Source of the DNA: a virus
DNA length: 25,938 nucleotides
Strand: one strand, 5' to 3'
Virus record (IMG/VR): IMGVR_UViG_3300034272_001011
Coordinates: 1 to 25,938 of that record
The translations under genes were made by a program, and so were the position numbers. Below the pieces are notes generated by a model. That model was not told the DNA's origin and ran no database searches. It worked only from the letters and a program-made list of their open reading frames with translations. Shown piece after piece: positions 7,755 through 13,684 of this stretch. Numbering within the stretch: position 1 is the stretch's first letter; each line of letters begins with the position of its first letter.

Positions 7755-7930
7755 GGTTGTGCTGTTTGGTTGTTGGGTTCTTGGTTTTCTATGAATCCCT
7801 CGGATTTGAGGTAATAGAAAAGTTTATCTAATTGTTTAGGTGTTACTCTGCGGTTGTCCCCTGCAAATGCGGTGTAATGATTTCCGTTCCACATAATGAC
7901 CCACTCCCTGCCTTGGAACATGATCCACAT
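7751..7930 (-). CDS. Hypothetical small protein, 59 aa
   Basis: The frame is open up to 8215, but that part is antisense-like shadow of the nuclease gene. The likely start is the ATG at 7930; a GTG at 7969 overlapping the nuclease stop by 11 bases is the alternative. The protein has MWIMFQGREWVIMWNG, a Trp-rich beta-like segment, and KQLDKLFYYLKSEGFIE, a helix. It ends in ATGA overlap with the SSB-like gene. Family unknown. Confidence 0.55.
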   Translation of the reverse strand: MWIMFQGREWVIMWNGNHYTAFAGDNRRVTPKQLDKLFYYLKSEGFIENQEPNNQTAQP

Positions 7931-7958
7931 TGCCCTTGCATCGTCGGGATTTGCATCG

Positions 7959-9029
7959 TTATTTGTCACGGGAGATGGATGGTTCGCCTTCTTTTGTTTC
8001 GATGAGCCAACCAAGTTCGGAGTCAAGAACGGATTTGGCATCCTTCGCCTTAATGCCCTTTGCCTTTGCAACTGCCTTTTCGAGTGCCGTGATGCTAACC
8101 CTTGTGCAAGCCAGAAAGTCATCTGGTTTAAGAATACTAGAAAGCGCAGAACAAGCGGCGGTTGCATCGGGGACACTTCTGGATGTTCTTCCTTTTGTGA
8201 GCGAAAGTCCAGCAATTTGCGCTCCCGAAAGCAACCTTGCCTTCAATTCTTTGCGGATTCCAGCAATGAAATCCTCAACGATTTCAGCCTTGGCATCAAG
8301 GGAGGCGAGTTCCTCATTGGACAGGGTTGAAATGGCTACACTAGATGCAACTTGAAGGTGTGTCTGTGCGGTTTGAGCCTGATTGTAGGCATCGGGGCAA
8401 ATGTTCTTTGCCCTGCACCATTTGCAAGTATTCGGGCTAGGATTGCGTGGAGCATTCGGGTCTTCAGATGCGGCTACAATCCCAAGGATCTCCGTTGTTG
8501 CGGCCTCCAGTTCCTCCTCATTGTACTCGGCAATGGTTGTGCCTCCTGCAAGCGGTTGGATGATTGAAACGTAGATGGTCTTGAGCGCAGGGTAGTGGTG
8601 TTTGACTAGCACCGCATAAGCCTTTAGTTGCTGGTTTTCGCTAGCCTTCCCTTGTGCTGTTCTCCCTGTCTTGTAGTCGGTGACAACGGCAATGTCCCCA
8701 AAGATGTCGATACGATCAATGGCTCCAGAGAATGCATCATTATACCAGAATCTTTGCTCTAGGATTTCTTGTGTGCGTTGTCCAAGATCAAGTTGAGCAA
8801 TGAGGTGGGTAAAACCAGATAGGCACAAAGTTGCGATTTCTTGCCCCTCTTCAGTTAGCTCCTCATACTCCTTTGTTCCAGCTAGGACGGCATGAACATC
8901 CGTTCCTAGTTGCATATAGGGATTGGGTTCTTGTTCTGGAAGTGTCTTTTCCAGATTCCAAGATCCTGCACAATCAGAAAGTCGGCTCATGCCGCTTGCT
9001 GAAGGTTTTCCGTTTCGCTCGTCAGTCAT
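7959..9029 (-). CDS. DUF2800/Cas4-like PD-(D/E)XK nuclease
   Basis: 356 residues from the ATG at 9029, one base after the upstream stop. Motifs: SRLSDCAGSW (C20), GTDVHAVL (42-49, motif with H46), SGAIDRIDIFG (D105), VVTDYKTGR (115-123, the D-x-K site), QLKAYAVLV (133-141) and a C-terminal CKWCRAKNICP (C202, C205, C211). One distal and three clustered cysteines are the iron-sulfur arrangement of Cas4/AddB-type nucleases. The family is the phage DUF2800 type. It likely works as the 5'-3' exonuclease partner for RecT, which is encoded three genes upstream in the same operon. Confidence 0.85.
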   Translation of the reverse strand: MTDERNGKPSASGMSRLSDCAGSWNLEKTLPEQEPNPYMQLGTDVHAVLAGTKEYEELTEEGQEIATLCLSGFTHLIAQLDLGQRTQEILEQRFWYNDAFSGAIDRIDIFGDIAVVTDYKTGRTAQGKASENQQLKAYAVLVKHHYPALKTIYVSIIQPLAGGTTIAEYNEEELEAATTEILGIVAASEDPNAPRNPSPNTCKWCRAKNICPDAYNQAQTAQTHLQVASSVAISTLSNEELASLDAKAEIVEDFIAGIRKELKARLLSGAQIAGLSLTKGRTSRSVPDATAACSALSSILKPDDFLACTRVSITALEKAVAKAKGIKAKDAKSVLDSELGWLIETKEGEPSISRDK

Positions 9030-9030
9030 A

Positions 9031-9351
9031 TTATTTAATAATGATATTGCAAGAATCCGTAATGATATTGATTCCATTCTTTTCAACGTCGCTTTGCGTT
9101 AGTTGACGAATGTATTTTAAGTTTGTTTGGTATAAGAATGAGGATATTTCTTTCTTGCTTAATGCTTTATCCTCTTTCTTTCTGCTTATTCCAAGCTGAT
9201 AAGCCTCGGCAACGGCATTTTCAAAGATCCAATGCCTAGCAAAAAGTGGATGTTCATTTTTGTATTCAGAAAATGCACGACGAACAATGTCGAGGCACTC
9301 CTCATTCATGCCAACATCTGGTTTTCTTGTCATTTGCTTTGTGGTTGTCAT
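9031..9351 (-). CDS. Hypothetical protein, 106 aa
   Basis: Begins MTTTKQMTRKPDVGMNEECL; the second methionine (M7) is an equally possible start, since the first codons contain the AACCAC motif. The rest is helical and charged (CLDIVRRAFSEYKNEHP; AVAEAYQLGISRKKED). It ends one base before the nuclease start. No family recognised. Confidence 0.6.
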   Translation of the reverse strand: MTTTKQMTRKPDVGMNEECLDIVRRAFSEYKNEHPLFARHWIFENAVAEAYQLGISRKKEDKALSKKEISSFLYQTNLKYIRQLTQSDVEKNGINIITDSCNIIIK

Positions 9352-9356
9352 ATTAA

Positions 9357-9545
9357 TTACCTGCTAGAATTATCATTTTTAATTATTTGATTCATTCTTT
9401 GACCATATATAAGAATTTGAGAAATAATATGTCCAATTCCCAATGCTAGTTGTTCTTCTTTACAAGATGAATCATTTCCATGCCTTTTTAGGTGAAAATT
9501 AACTCCATCTTCCTCTTCTGTAATTATAATCTCTATAGTTTGCAT
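9357..9545 (-). CDS. Hypothetical acidic protein, 62 aa
   Basis: MQTIEIIITEEEDGVNFHL looks like a beta strand and turn; it is followed by a helix (LALGIGHIISQILIYGQR). The start overlaps the RecT stop as TAATG, so the two are coupled. Five bases separate its end from the next gene. It may be an accessory to RecT; no family recognised. Confidence 0.62.
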   Translation of the reverse strand: MQTIEIIITEEEDGVNFHLKRHGNDSSCKEEQLALGIGHIISQILIYGQRMNQIIKNDNSSR

Positions 9546-10369
9546 TACAGGATTGGCTTAAAGGATTTTACATCATCCCATTTCTCAATGAGTCGGGCGA
9601 TGATGGCATCGGGGATCAGGGGATTGCCATCCTTGTCGGCGAGTTTGCTATCCTTGGTAATGCCCTTAACCTTCTTCGCCACTAGGAAGTGGATAATGTG
9701 GGCATCGGCAATCTCATCACTCCACATCAGGCTCTGAAGGAAGCTGATGGGATTGGTTGGAAGTTCCTTGGGTGCTTCTGGCGTATCTTCAACAATCTCG
9801 GCAACGATTGTCTCTGGCTCTTCTTCCTGCTTGATTACAGGCTTTTCAATGCGAATCTCCTTGGGTGCATTAAACTCGGCAACCTCTTCTGGCACATACA
9901 TACCGCTGGTTGCCATCGGACAAGTGGTTCTGATGCCTTCGCTCACTACCCTGCTACGGAGCATTTGTCTTGGGAACTTGCGGAACATATCCCTGCCAGC
10001 AAGTCCTGCTGTCTTTGCTCGTTCCATGTCCCAAGTGATGCGAACCTTGCCTCCTTGTGGGTGCGAGAAGGTGGCATCGGCAATGTCATTGGTCAGGTTG
10101 TGCCATTCAACCGATCCTCCTGACTGAAGGAAGTCTCGGAGCATTGCCTCGCTCTTCTTTGAAGGTCGGCCTTGGATAATATCATAATCCCTAGCGGCTA
10201 GGGCAGGGTGACGACCCTCTGCAATGGAGATGAGCATCAGGGACATTGCGGCTTCGGGAGTCTTAATCCCGAATAGCCCCGATTTCGCAACGGCTAATGC
10301 CATTTGCTGAATCTCTGCCATTGGTATCATCGGGAGTTGACTTGTGGTTGCTAACGTGGTTGTATTCAT
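9545..10369 (-). CDS. recT: RecT-family single-strand annealing recombinase
   Basis: 274 residues. Core features: IQQMALAVAKSGLFGIKTPE, AMSLMLISIAEGRHPALAARDY (48-69), GRPSKKSEAMLRDFLQSGG, a beta region (VEWHNLTNDIADATFSH) and FRKFPRQMLRSRVVSEGIR, which fit the RecT annealase. The C-terminal third is Glu/Pro-rich linker and a helical tail. It anneals complementary single strands during phage recombination and repair. The operon also supplies a DUF2800 nuclease and SSB-like protein. The leader carries two AACCAC copies and more appear in the first codons; a later start at one of the methionines near residues 14-17 is possible. Confidence 0.83.
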   Translation of the reverse strand: MNTTTLATTSQLPMIPMAEIQQMALAVAKSGLFGIKTPEAAMSLMLISIAEGRHPALAARDYDIIQGRPSKKSEAMLRDFLQSGGSVEWHNLTNDIADATFSHPQGGKVRITWDMERAKTAGLAGRDMFRKFPRQMLRSRVVSEGIRTTCPMATSGMYVPEEVAEFNAPKEIRIEKPVIKQEEEPETIVAEIVEDTPEAPKELPTNPISFLQSLMWSDEIADAHIIHFLVAKKVKGITKDSKLADKDGNPLIPDAIIARLIEKWDDVKSFKPIL

Positions 10370-10400
10370 TCGTGGTTCGTGCGTGGTTGCTTGATCCCAA

Positions 10401-10433
10401 ACTCCCTAGCCTTTATTCATGGGGCTAGGGAGT
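10401..10433. terminator. Perfect 11-bp hairpin between recT and its upstream gene
   Basis: Inverted repeat ACTCCCTAGCC (10401-10411) and GGCTAGGGAGT (10423-10433) with an 11-base loop. A run of seven T follows on the plus strand, so it resembles an intrinsic terminator in the plus direction although all genes here are minus. On the minus strand the stem is followed only by TTTGGG. It may be an attenuator or processing site ahead of recT, or a block to antisense transcription. Confidence 0.55.
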
Positions 10434-10445
10434 CCTTTTTTGGGG

Positions 10446-10622
10446 TTACTTGGTTTTGTTTTTGGAACGTGGTTTACGCCCCTTAACTTCTGGAGTGGTT
10501 GCTTCGGCTTTGATCTTCGCCTTCTTCCCTGCTGACATTTTGCGAGTGTCGATCAGGGTTTTGTTTTTTGCTGGCGTGGTCTGCATCTTGTTGCGGATTG
10601 CGTCCATTACGGCTTTAAGCAT
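10446..10622 (-). CDS. Small highly basic protein, 58 aa
   Basis: Start taken at the ATG at 10622, which overlaps the preceding 42-aa gene by 8 bases; a longer reading from 10658 also exists. The product is MLKAVMDAIRNKMQ, then Lys/Ala/Thr-rich to a C-terminus GRKPRSKNKTK. This resembles small DNA- or RNA-binding basic proteins; the GRKPR part is AT-hook-like. Unknown function. Confidence 0.6.
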   Translation of the reverse strand: MLKAVMDAIRNKMQTTPAKNKTLIDTRKMSAGKKAKIKAEATTPEVKGRKPRSKNKTK

Positions 10623-10743
10623 CGGTCTTGTCGGCTGGGGTTGCGTGAACAAGGGCATGGATTTCGAGGAGAAGCTCCTGCGAAATGTGTCCTAGTTTAT
10701 TTGCGATCTCTTGAGCGAGATTATTCAGTTCTGCTAGTGTCAT
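10615..10743 (-). CDS. 42-aa helical protein
   Basis: An ATG-to-TAA frame with MTLAELNNLAQEIANKL, then ELLLEIHALVHATP, an amphipathic helical pair. Its end overlaps the next ATG by 8 bases. The leader between the upstream stop and this ATG is purely A/C-rich (ACCAAACC, ACACCAAAACACA), again without SD. No family recognised. Confidence 0.6.
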   Translation of the reverse strand: MTLAELNNLAQEIANKLGHISQELLLEIHALVHATPADKTDA

Positions 10744-10766
10744 TGTGTTTTGGTGTTTTGGTTTGG

Positions 10767-11027
10767 TTACTTGCATTTCCAAGCTCGGAGAGACTTGTTG
10801 ATGCGAGAGTCTGGATCTCGTGCGGTCTTTGCGCTGGTGAGTTTAGCCTTCATCCCTTTCATCCTAGCGCAAAAACTAGCCTTGCGTCCTGCATCGGCTT
10901 TAGTCTTTGGGTTAGGTGCAGGGGGCTTTAGGTTGCCTCCAGTCGCCTTGTTATAGGATGCCCTTCCCTTGGCATTCAAGCCCCCCTTGGGGTTCTTGCC
11001 TTCCTTCCTTGTCCATGCTTCGCTCAT
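10767..11027 (-). CDS. DUF6321-like basic phage protein
   Basis: 86 residues from the ATG at 11027, which overlaps the upstream micro-gene's stop. The sequence MSEAWTRKEGKNPKGGLNAK, then GRASYNKATGGNLKPP, RKASFCARMKGMKAKL and a final LRAWKC is characteristic of the DUF6321 family of small basic phage proteins. The role is unknown; it is rich in Lys/Gly and may bind nucleic acid. The upstream extension to 11132 is rejected because it reads through two other genes. Confidence 0.72.
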   Translation of the reverse strand: MSEAWTRKEGKNPKGGLNAKGRASYNKATGGNLKPPAPNPKTKADAGRKASFCARMKGMKAKLTSAKTARDPDSRINKSLRAWKCK

Positions 11028-11095
11028 CGGAAGATTAAGGCTAGTGCGACAAGCACCGTGGAGAGAATGAATGTAGCAATAAATCGTGCGCTCAT
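11024..11095 (-). CDS. 23-aa predicted membrane micro-protein
   Basis: The frame has ATGA overlaps at both ends: its ATG overlaps the upstream RHH gene stop (11092-11095) and its TGA overlaps the DUF6321-like start (11024-11027). The product is MSARFIATFILSTVLVALAL ending IFR: one transmembrane helix with basic residues at both ends. Double ATGA coupling and the exact fit in the 60-base gap make translation likely, though such a short frame can arise by chance. Confidence 0.58.
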   Translation of the reverse strand: MSARFIATFILSTVLVALALIFR

Positions 11096-11292
11096 GCGGT
11101 GGCAAAGTGCTTTTCAAATACCATAACGGCATACTGACTCATGCTTCTGCGCTCGGCTTTGGATGCCTCGGCAACCTTTGCCTTTAGGGTCTTTGGAAAG
11201 TAAAGGCCAAGGAAGCAATTATCTGCTTTCGAGGTGGGCTTTGAGGTGGTTTCAGTTGGTTCGGTTATTTCGGGTGTATCGGTGGTTGTCAT
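11092..11292 (-). CDS. Ribbon-helix-helix-like DNA-binding protein
   Basis: 66 residues. After a Thr/Glu-rich N-terminal tail, residues 26-64 fit a ribbon-helix-helix (Arc/MetJ type) fold: a short strand (FLGLYFP), helix A (KTLKAKVAEASKAER) and helix B starting MSQYAVMVFEKHFA. This suggests a small transcription regulator. Its target is not visible; the palindromes at 16840 and 16974 are one candidate, by speculation only. Confidence 0.6.
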   Translation of the reverse strand: MTTTDTPEITEPTETTSKPTSKADNCFLGLYFPKTLKAKVAEASKAERRSMSQYAVMVFEKHFATA

Positions 11293-11348
11293 GGATCAAT
11301 GGTTAAAGTGAAGTGTCATCCTTGCATCCCTTAAAAGGTCGTGCAAGT

Positions 11349-11465
11349 TTATTTTTTTATATTTTTTCTGAAGTTCGGGGTTCCGATTAGTCCCTTGTCT
11401 GCCAACCTTTGAAGGAAGATCCAAACGTAGGGGATACAGGGTTTGTGGTGCAGTTTCGTGGTCAT
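11349..11465 (-). CDS. 38-aa basic micro-protein
   Basis: The ATG overlaps the upstream zinc-ribbon gene's stop as ATGA. The product is MTTKLHHKPCIPYVWIFLQR, then LADKGLIGTPNFRKN. It shows an aromatic helix and a LADKGLIG turn. No family recognised. Weak evidence apart from the coupling and the position in a continuous chain of overlapping genes. Confidence 0.48.
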   Translation of the reverse strand: MTTKLHHKPCIPYVWIFLQRLADKGLIGTPNFRKNIKK

Positions 11466-11635
11466 GCCTGTTCGTCGTATTGGTCGGGGTCTTGTAGGGT
11501 CTTTTCTATTGCTTCGTCAACGTCAATCTGTTGGTTGCATTTCGGGCAATGCTCGGCCCAAACTCCAGCAGAATCTATCCTAATCGGAAACTCATGCTGG
11601 CATTCGGAATTCTGGCAAGTGTGATCGTATATCAT
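11462..11635 (-). CDS. 57-aa zinc-ribbon protein
   Basis: Two CxnC pairs: TCQNSEC (C7, C12) and HCPKC (C30, C33), enclosing a beta-like FPIRIDSAGVWAE, then an acidic helical tail. This fits a minimal zinc ribbon. It is coupled by ATGA overlaps to genes both upstream (11632-11635) and downstream (11462-11465). Likely nucleic-acid or protein binding; family not named. Confidence 0.66.
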   Translation of the reverse strand: MIYDHTCQNSECQHEFPIRIDSAGVWAEHCPKCNQQIDVDEAIEKTLQDPDQYDEQA

Positions 11636-11775
11636 AGTGATTCTATTGCTTTCTTGTATTGTTGTTCTTGTTTCTCGGCGGCATCAAGCCTATCGCAAAG
11701 AATTTGAACCTCTAACGCAAGAATACGGATTTGTTCGGCGATTGCGTCGAGTCGCTTGTTTTGTTCTTCGGTCAT
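11632..11775 (-). CDS. 47-aa coiled-coil micro-protein
   Basis: MTEEQNKRLDAIAEQIRILA continues as LEVQILCDRLDAAEKQEQQ: a single charged coiled coil with leucine/isoleucine heptads. It ends ATGA into the zinc-ribbon gene. The leader is GCAACC directly before the ATG. Likely a small oligomerising helix; role unknown. Confidence 0.6.
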   Translation of the reverse strand: MTEEQNKRLDAIAEQIRILALEVQILCDRLDAAEKQEQQYKKAIESL

Positions 11776-11785
11776 GGTTGCGATA

Positions 11786-11947
11786 TCATTTTTTTGTGGT
11801 TTCTAGGAATGCAATGATTTCCTCTAACTTCTCGGAAATAGCATCTGTTGTGGCGATGAGGGCATTTAGCCTTTCCTCTAGGGTTTCTGTTTTCTGTTCG
11901 GTTGCTTTCATATAGGCCTTTAGGTGCTGATCGTTTAAGAATACCAT
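11786..11947 (-). CDS. 53-aa coiled-coil micro-protein
   Basis: MVFLNDQHLKAYMKATEQKT followed by LEERLNALIATTDAISEKLEEI, a charged helical coil similar in style to the next gene. Its leader after the upstream stop is TAACCACACAACTAACC, an AACCAC-type leader with no SD. Function unknown. Confidence 0.58.
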   Translation of the reverse strand: MVFLNDQHLKAYMKATEQKTETLEERLNALIATTDAISEKLEEIIAFLETTKK

Positions 11948-11971
11948 GTTTTTATGCGGTTAGTTGTGTGG

Positions 11972-12235
11972 TTACTTCAGAAAAAAATCTCCGCTGGGTG
12001 ACATAGTAACAGTTTCCCAAGCTACAGGAATCCAGTCATGTTTATCGGAGATAACTGGTTGGAGTCTGTGCGATCCTTCACGAGGGTCGGTTTCCCCATC
12101 CTTGAGGCGACCCATTAGAAGATCCCACATCCACTTATTGCTGGACATGGACGTTGAAGCATCTTGCCAATCATCTTGTCCATAATAATTGTGCTGTAAT
12201 TGAAAACATACTGCTTTATGCGTGGTTTTGTTCAT
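11972..12235 (-). CDS. Hypothetical protein, 87 aa
   Basis: Start taken at the ATG at 12235, whose leader is GCAACCACAAAAAAACAAC; an extension to 12295 would overlap the 49-aa ORF. The protein has several Trp (DDWQDAS, NKWMWDLLMGRLKDG, HDWIPVAWE) and looks globular. No family recognised. Confidence 0.62.
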   Translation of the reverse strand: MNKTTHKAVCFQLQHNYYGQDDWQDASTSMSSNKWMWDLLMGRLKDGETDPREGSHRLQPVISDKHDWIPVAWETVTMSPSGDFFLK

Positions 12236-12381
12236 GTTGTTTTTTTGTGGTTGCGATTTGCTATGGAGCCTGTATTTATGCGGTTCTGTAGCCAATCTTG
12301 TTTATACCCTACAAGGTTTTTGCAGTATGTGCAAGAACTTTTTACAGGGTTCCAGTTGGTACTGGCTTCTGCTCCCCCCAT
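12232..12381 (-). CDS. 49-aa CxxC protein starting inside a hairpin
   Basis: The ATG lies in the loop of hairpin element A (12352-12402), and the TGA overlaps the next start as ATGA. It reads MGGAEASTNWNPVK, then SSCTYCKNLVGYKQDWLQNR and a basic C-terminus (NRNHKKTT). One CxxC is visible. If translated, folding of the hairpin would block its start. Could also start elsewhere, but no other start is in frame after the upstream stop. Confidence 0.5.
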   Translation of the reverse strand: MGGAEASTNWNPVKSSCTYCKNLVGYKQDWLQNRINTGSIANRNHKKTT

Positions 12382-12402
12382 TACAGGAGAAGCAGAGTGT
12401 CA
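12352..12402 (-). repeat. Double-hairpin element A
   Basis: Short stem CCAGT/ACTGG (12352-12365, loop of 4) plus a longer imperfect stem with TCTGCT/AGCAGA and CTCC/GGGG parts (to 12402). It lies just downstream of the stop codon at 12406 in the minus direction. It is related to elements C-K but less regular, and overlaps the start of the 49-aa ORF. Confidence 0.5.
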
Positions 12403-12405
12403 ATA

Positions 12406-12924
12406 CTACTGCTTGAAAAAATACTTCCCATTCTTAAAGCGGATGCTTCGGGTGGAAGTGATTGTTTTAATCGGTTTGCCCCTAAAGTTTGTAACAGAGT
12501 TAACTGCATCCAAAATGCGATCAATTCCGATATAAGCCTCAATAGCAGATGCATACAGAATCGTAAAAACATCCTGCTTGCGATGTTCATTACAGATCAT
12601 GGCATCATGGAGATCGAAATCCCACCAAGCTAGACCAATCTCACGATTAGTAAGCGTAGAGAAATCAATACGATCATCCATATCTGGATCGTTGGCCCAA
12701 CAATCCTTGCAAATGCCACCAAGAAGCATTTTGGAGTAAGGGGAAATGACCTCCTCACAATTAGGGCATTGATGCACATTAAGAGACTGAATTGCAGACT
12801 CCAAACGCTTAATCGAACCCACCAAAATCCGCATATAATCGGCATCGGCTTGACCAATCTTTCTACTAGGGATAGAAAGATGGAAACGCTCCCCAAAAGG
12901 GGATAGGGACTTTTTATTCTTCAT
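12406..12924 (-). CDS. Hypothetical zinc-ribbon-containing protein, 172 aa
   Basis: HQCPNCEEVI (residues 52-61) and GGICKDCW form a two-CxxC zinc ribbon about 20 residues apart, flanked by helical segments (YMRILVGSIKRLESAIQSLN; GLAWWDFDLHDAMI). The SD AGGAG lies just before the ATG. The first codons overlap the 33-aa micro-ORF stop. Family not recognised; role may be in transcription or nucleic-acid handling. Confidence 0.68.
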   Translation of the reverse strand: MKNKKSLSPFGERFHLSIPSRKIGQADADYMRILVGSIKRLESAIQSLNVHQCPNCEEVISPYSKMLLGGICKDCWANDPDMDDRIDFSTLTNREIGLAWWDFDLHDAMICNEHRKQDVFTILYASAIEAYIGIDRILDAVNSVTNFRGKPIKTITSTRSIRFKNGKYFFKQ

Positions 12925-13022
12925 AACTCCTGTGTTGTTATACTGGCTGAATTGCCAGCATCGGTCTTGATGAACCGATTAGGACACTCTGGATTGCTCC
13001 AAAATGCCCTGTATCGAATCAC
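12921..13022 (-). CDS. 33-aa micro-ORF with GTG start
   Basis: Starts with GTG overlapping the upstream stop (GTGA) and ends in ATGA with the next gene, so it is coupled at both ends. Product: IRYRAFWSNPECPNRFIKTD followed by AGNSASITTQEL. The frame passes through hairpin element B. A CPNRF segment is the only motif. Either a real micro-protein or a coupling leader. Confidence 0.42.
   Translation of the reverse strand: MIRYRAFWSNPECPNRFIKTDAGNSASITTQEL
12943..12980 (-). repeat. Double-hairpin element B
   Basis: CTGGC/GCCAG stem (12943-12958, loop TGAATT on the plus strand, sharing the AATTCA loop of D and G) and ATCGGT/ACCGAT stem (12960-12979). Lies inside the 33-aa micro-ORF. Membership of the family is weaker than for C-K. 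Confidence 0.45.
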
Positions 13023-13327
13023 TTATTGAACCTTGTACGGAATCTCCGTTTTAGTTCCTTTGCCTCTTCCTTGATGCGTTTCTGTTCCTTCTTTGCCCTA
13101 GCCTTTTCCAGAACCTTTCTCTGGCATCTGGATCGGATTGCCCAATGGTAAACATCCTCAATCCTGACCACTTCCTCCCGACGAGTACCAAGGGGACGAA
13201 TCTTGAGGAGATCACCCTCTGCTGATGATTCCAGAGTGACGCACAGGGGCTTGCCTGTATCGCACCCGAAACCATAACCAAGGGTGATTCTGGTCTTGCG
13301 CTTAACTGGCTTATTTAGCGGAGTCAT
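13019..13327 (-). CDS. Hypothetical basic protein, 102 aa
   Basis: Start chosen at 13327, where an SD (AAAGGAA) lies just upstream; the frame also runs to 13411 through hairpin C. The N-terminal half is beta-rich (RKTRITLGYGFGCDTG; LCVTLESSAEGDLLKIRPLG; VVRIEDVYHW). The C-terminus is a strongly basic helix (KARAKKEQKRIKEEAKELKR). Probably binds nucleic acid; family unknown. Confidence 0.68.
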   Translation of the reverse strand: MTPLNKPVKRKTRITLGYGFGCDTGKPLCVTLESSAEGDLLKIRPLGTRREEVVRIEDVYHWAIRSRCQRKVLEKARAKKEQKRIKEEAKELKRRFRTRFNK

Positions 13328-13347
13328 TGCTGTTTCCTTTCTGTTTC

Positions 13348-13403
13348 CAATAGCGGAATTGCTACTGGCTACTCCCCTCCCAATTATGGGAAGGGAGAGT
13401 GCC
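13348..13403 (-). repeat. Double-hairpin element C
   Basis: CAATAGC (13348-13354) pairs with GCTACTG (13361-13367, one G-U). GGCTACTCCCCTCCCA pairs with TGGGAAGGGAGAGTGCC (13367-13403), leaving a bulged A next to the closing GGC/GCC. It sits between the stop at 13412 and the SD of the next gene. Confidence 0.72.
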
Positions 13404-13411
13404 AATATCAT

Positions 13412-13612
13412 TTAACCATTTAACTTGTTGTTAAGACTTTCTACAACTTCGTTAGTTACTACTTCATCAACGTCACAAGAAAATCGAATGATAGAACAGG
13501 GTCTACCATCTAAATTTCCTTCTATAACCTTCACTACATAATGAGGGTTAATAAGGGTTTTCTTGTTTGTATTTAGATCAAATACTGACACTAACCTAGT
13601 TAGACTATTCAT
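13412..13612 (-). CDS. Hypothetical protein, 66 aa
   Basis: A small beta-rich product: RLVSVFDLNTNKKTLINPHY, VVKVIEGNLDG and CSIIRFSCDVDEV, then a short helix. This looks like a compact barrel-like fold. The leader is AACAAAAAAACAGC, without SD, downstream of hairpin D. Family not recognised. Confidence 0.62.
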   Translation of the reverse strand: MNSLTRLVSVFDLNTNKKTLINPHYVVKVIEGNLDGRPCSIIRFSCDVDEVVTNEVVESLNNKLNG

Positions 13613-13628
13613 GCTGTTTTTTTGTTAT

Positions 13629-13681
13629 CCTAGACTGAATTATCTAGGCTACTCCCCCCTGTTGCCAAGGAGGAGTGTGCC
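13629..13681 (-). repeat. Double-hairpin element D
   Basis: CCTAGA/TCTAGG stem (13629-13648, loop includes TGAATT on plus) and GGCTACTCC...GGAGTGTGCC stem (13647-13681). Lies between the stop at 13685 and the start at 13612. The closing GGC/GCC matches element C although loop sequences differ. Confidence 0.72.
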
Positions 13682-13684
13682 TAA

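Noticed and set aside
7896-8355. Plus-strand frames opposite the DUF2800 nuclease
   Set aside because: Antisense shadows of a well-supported minus gene.
12200-12633. Overlapping plus-strand frames of about 64-111 aa
   Set aside because: Cys/Phe/Leu-rich antisense shadows of the minus genes at 11972-12924.
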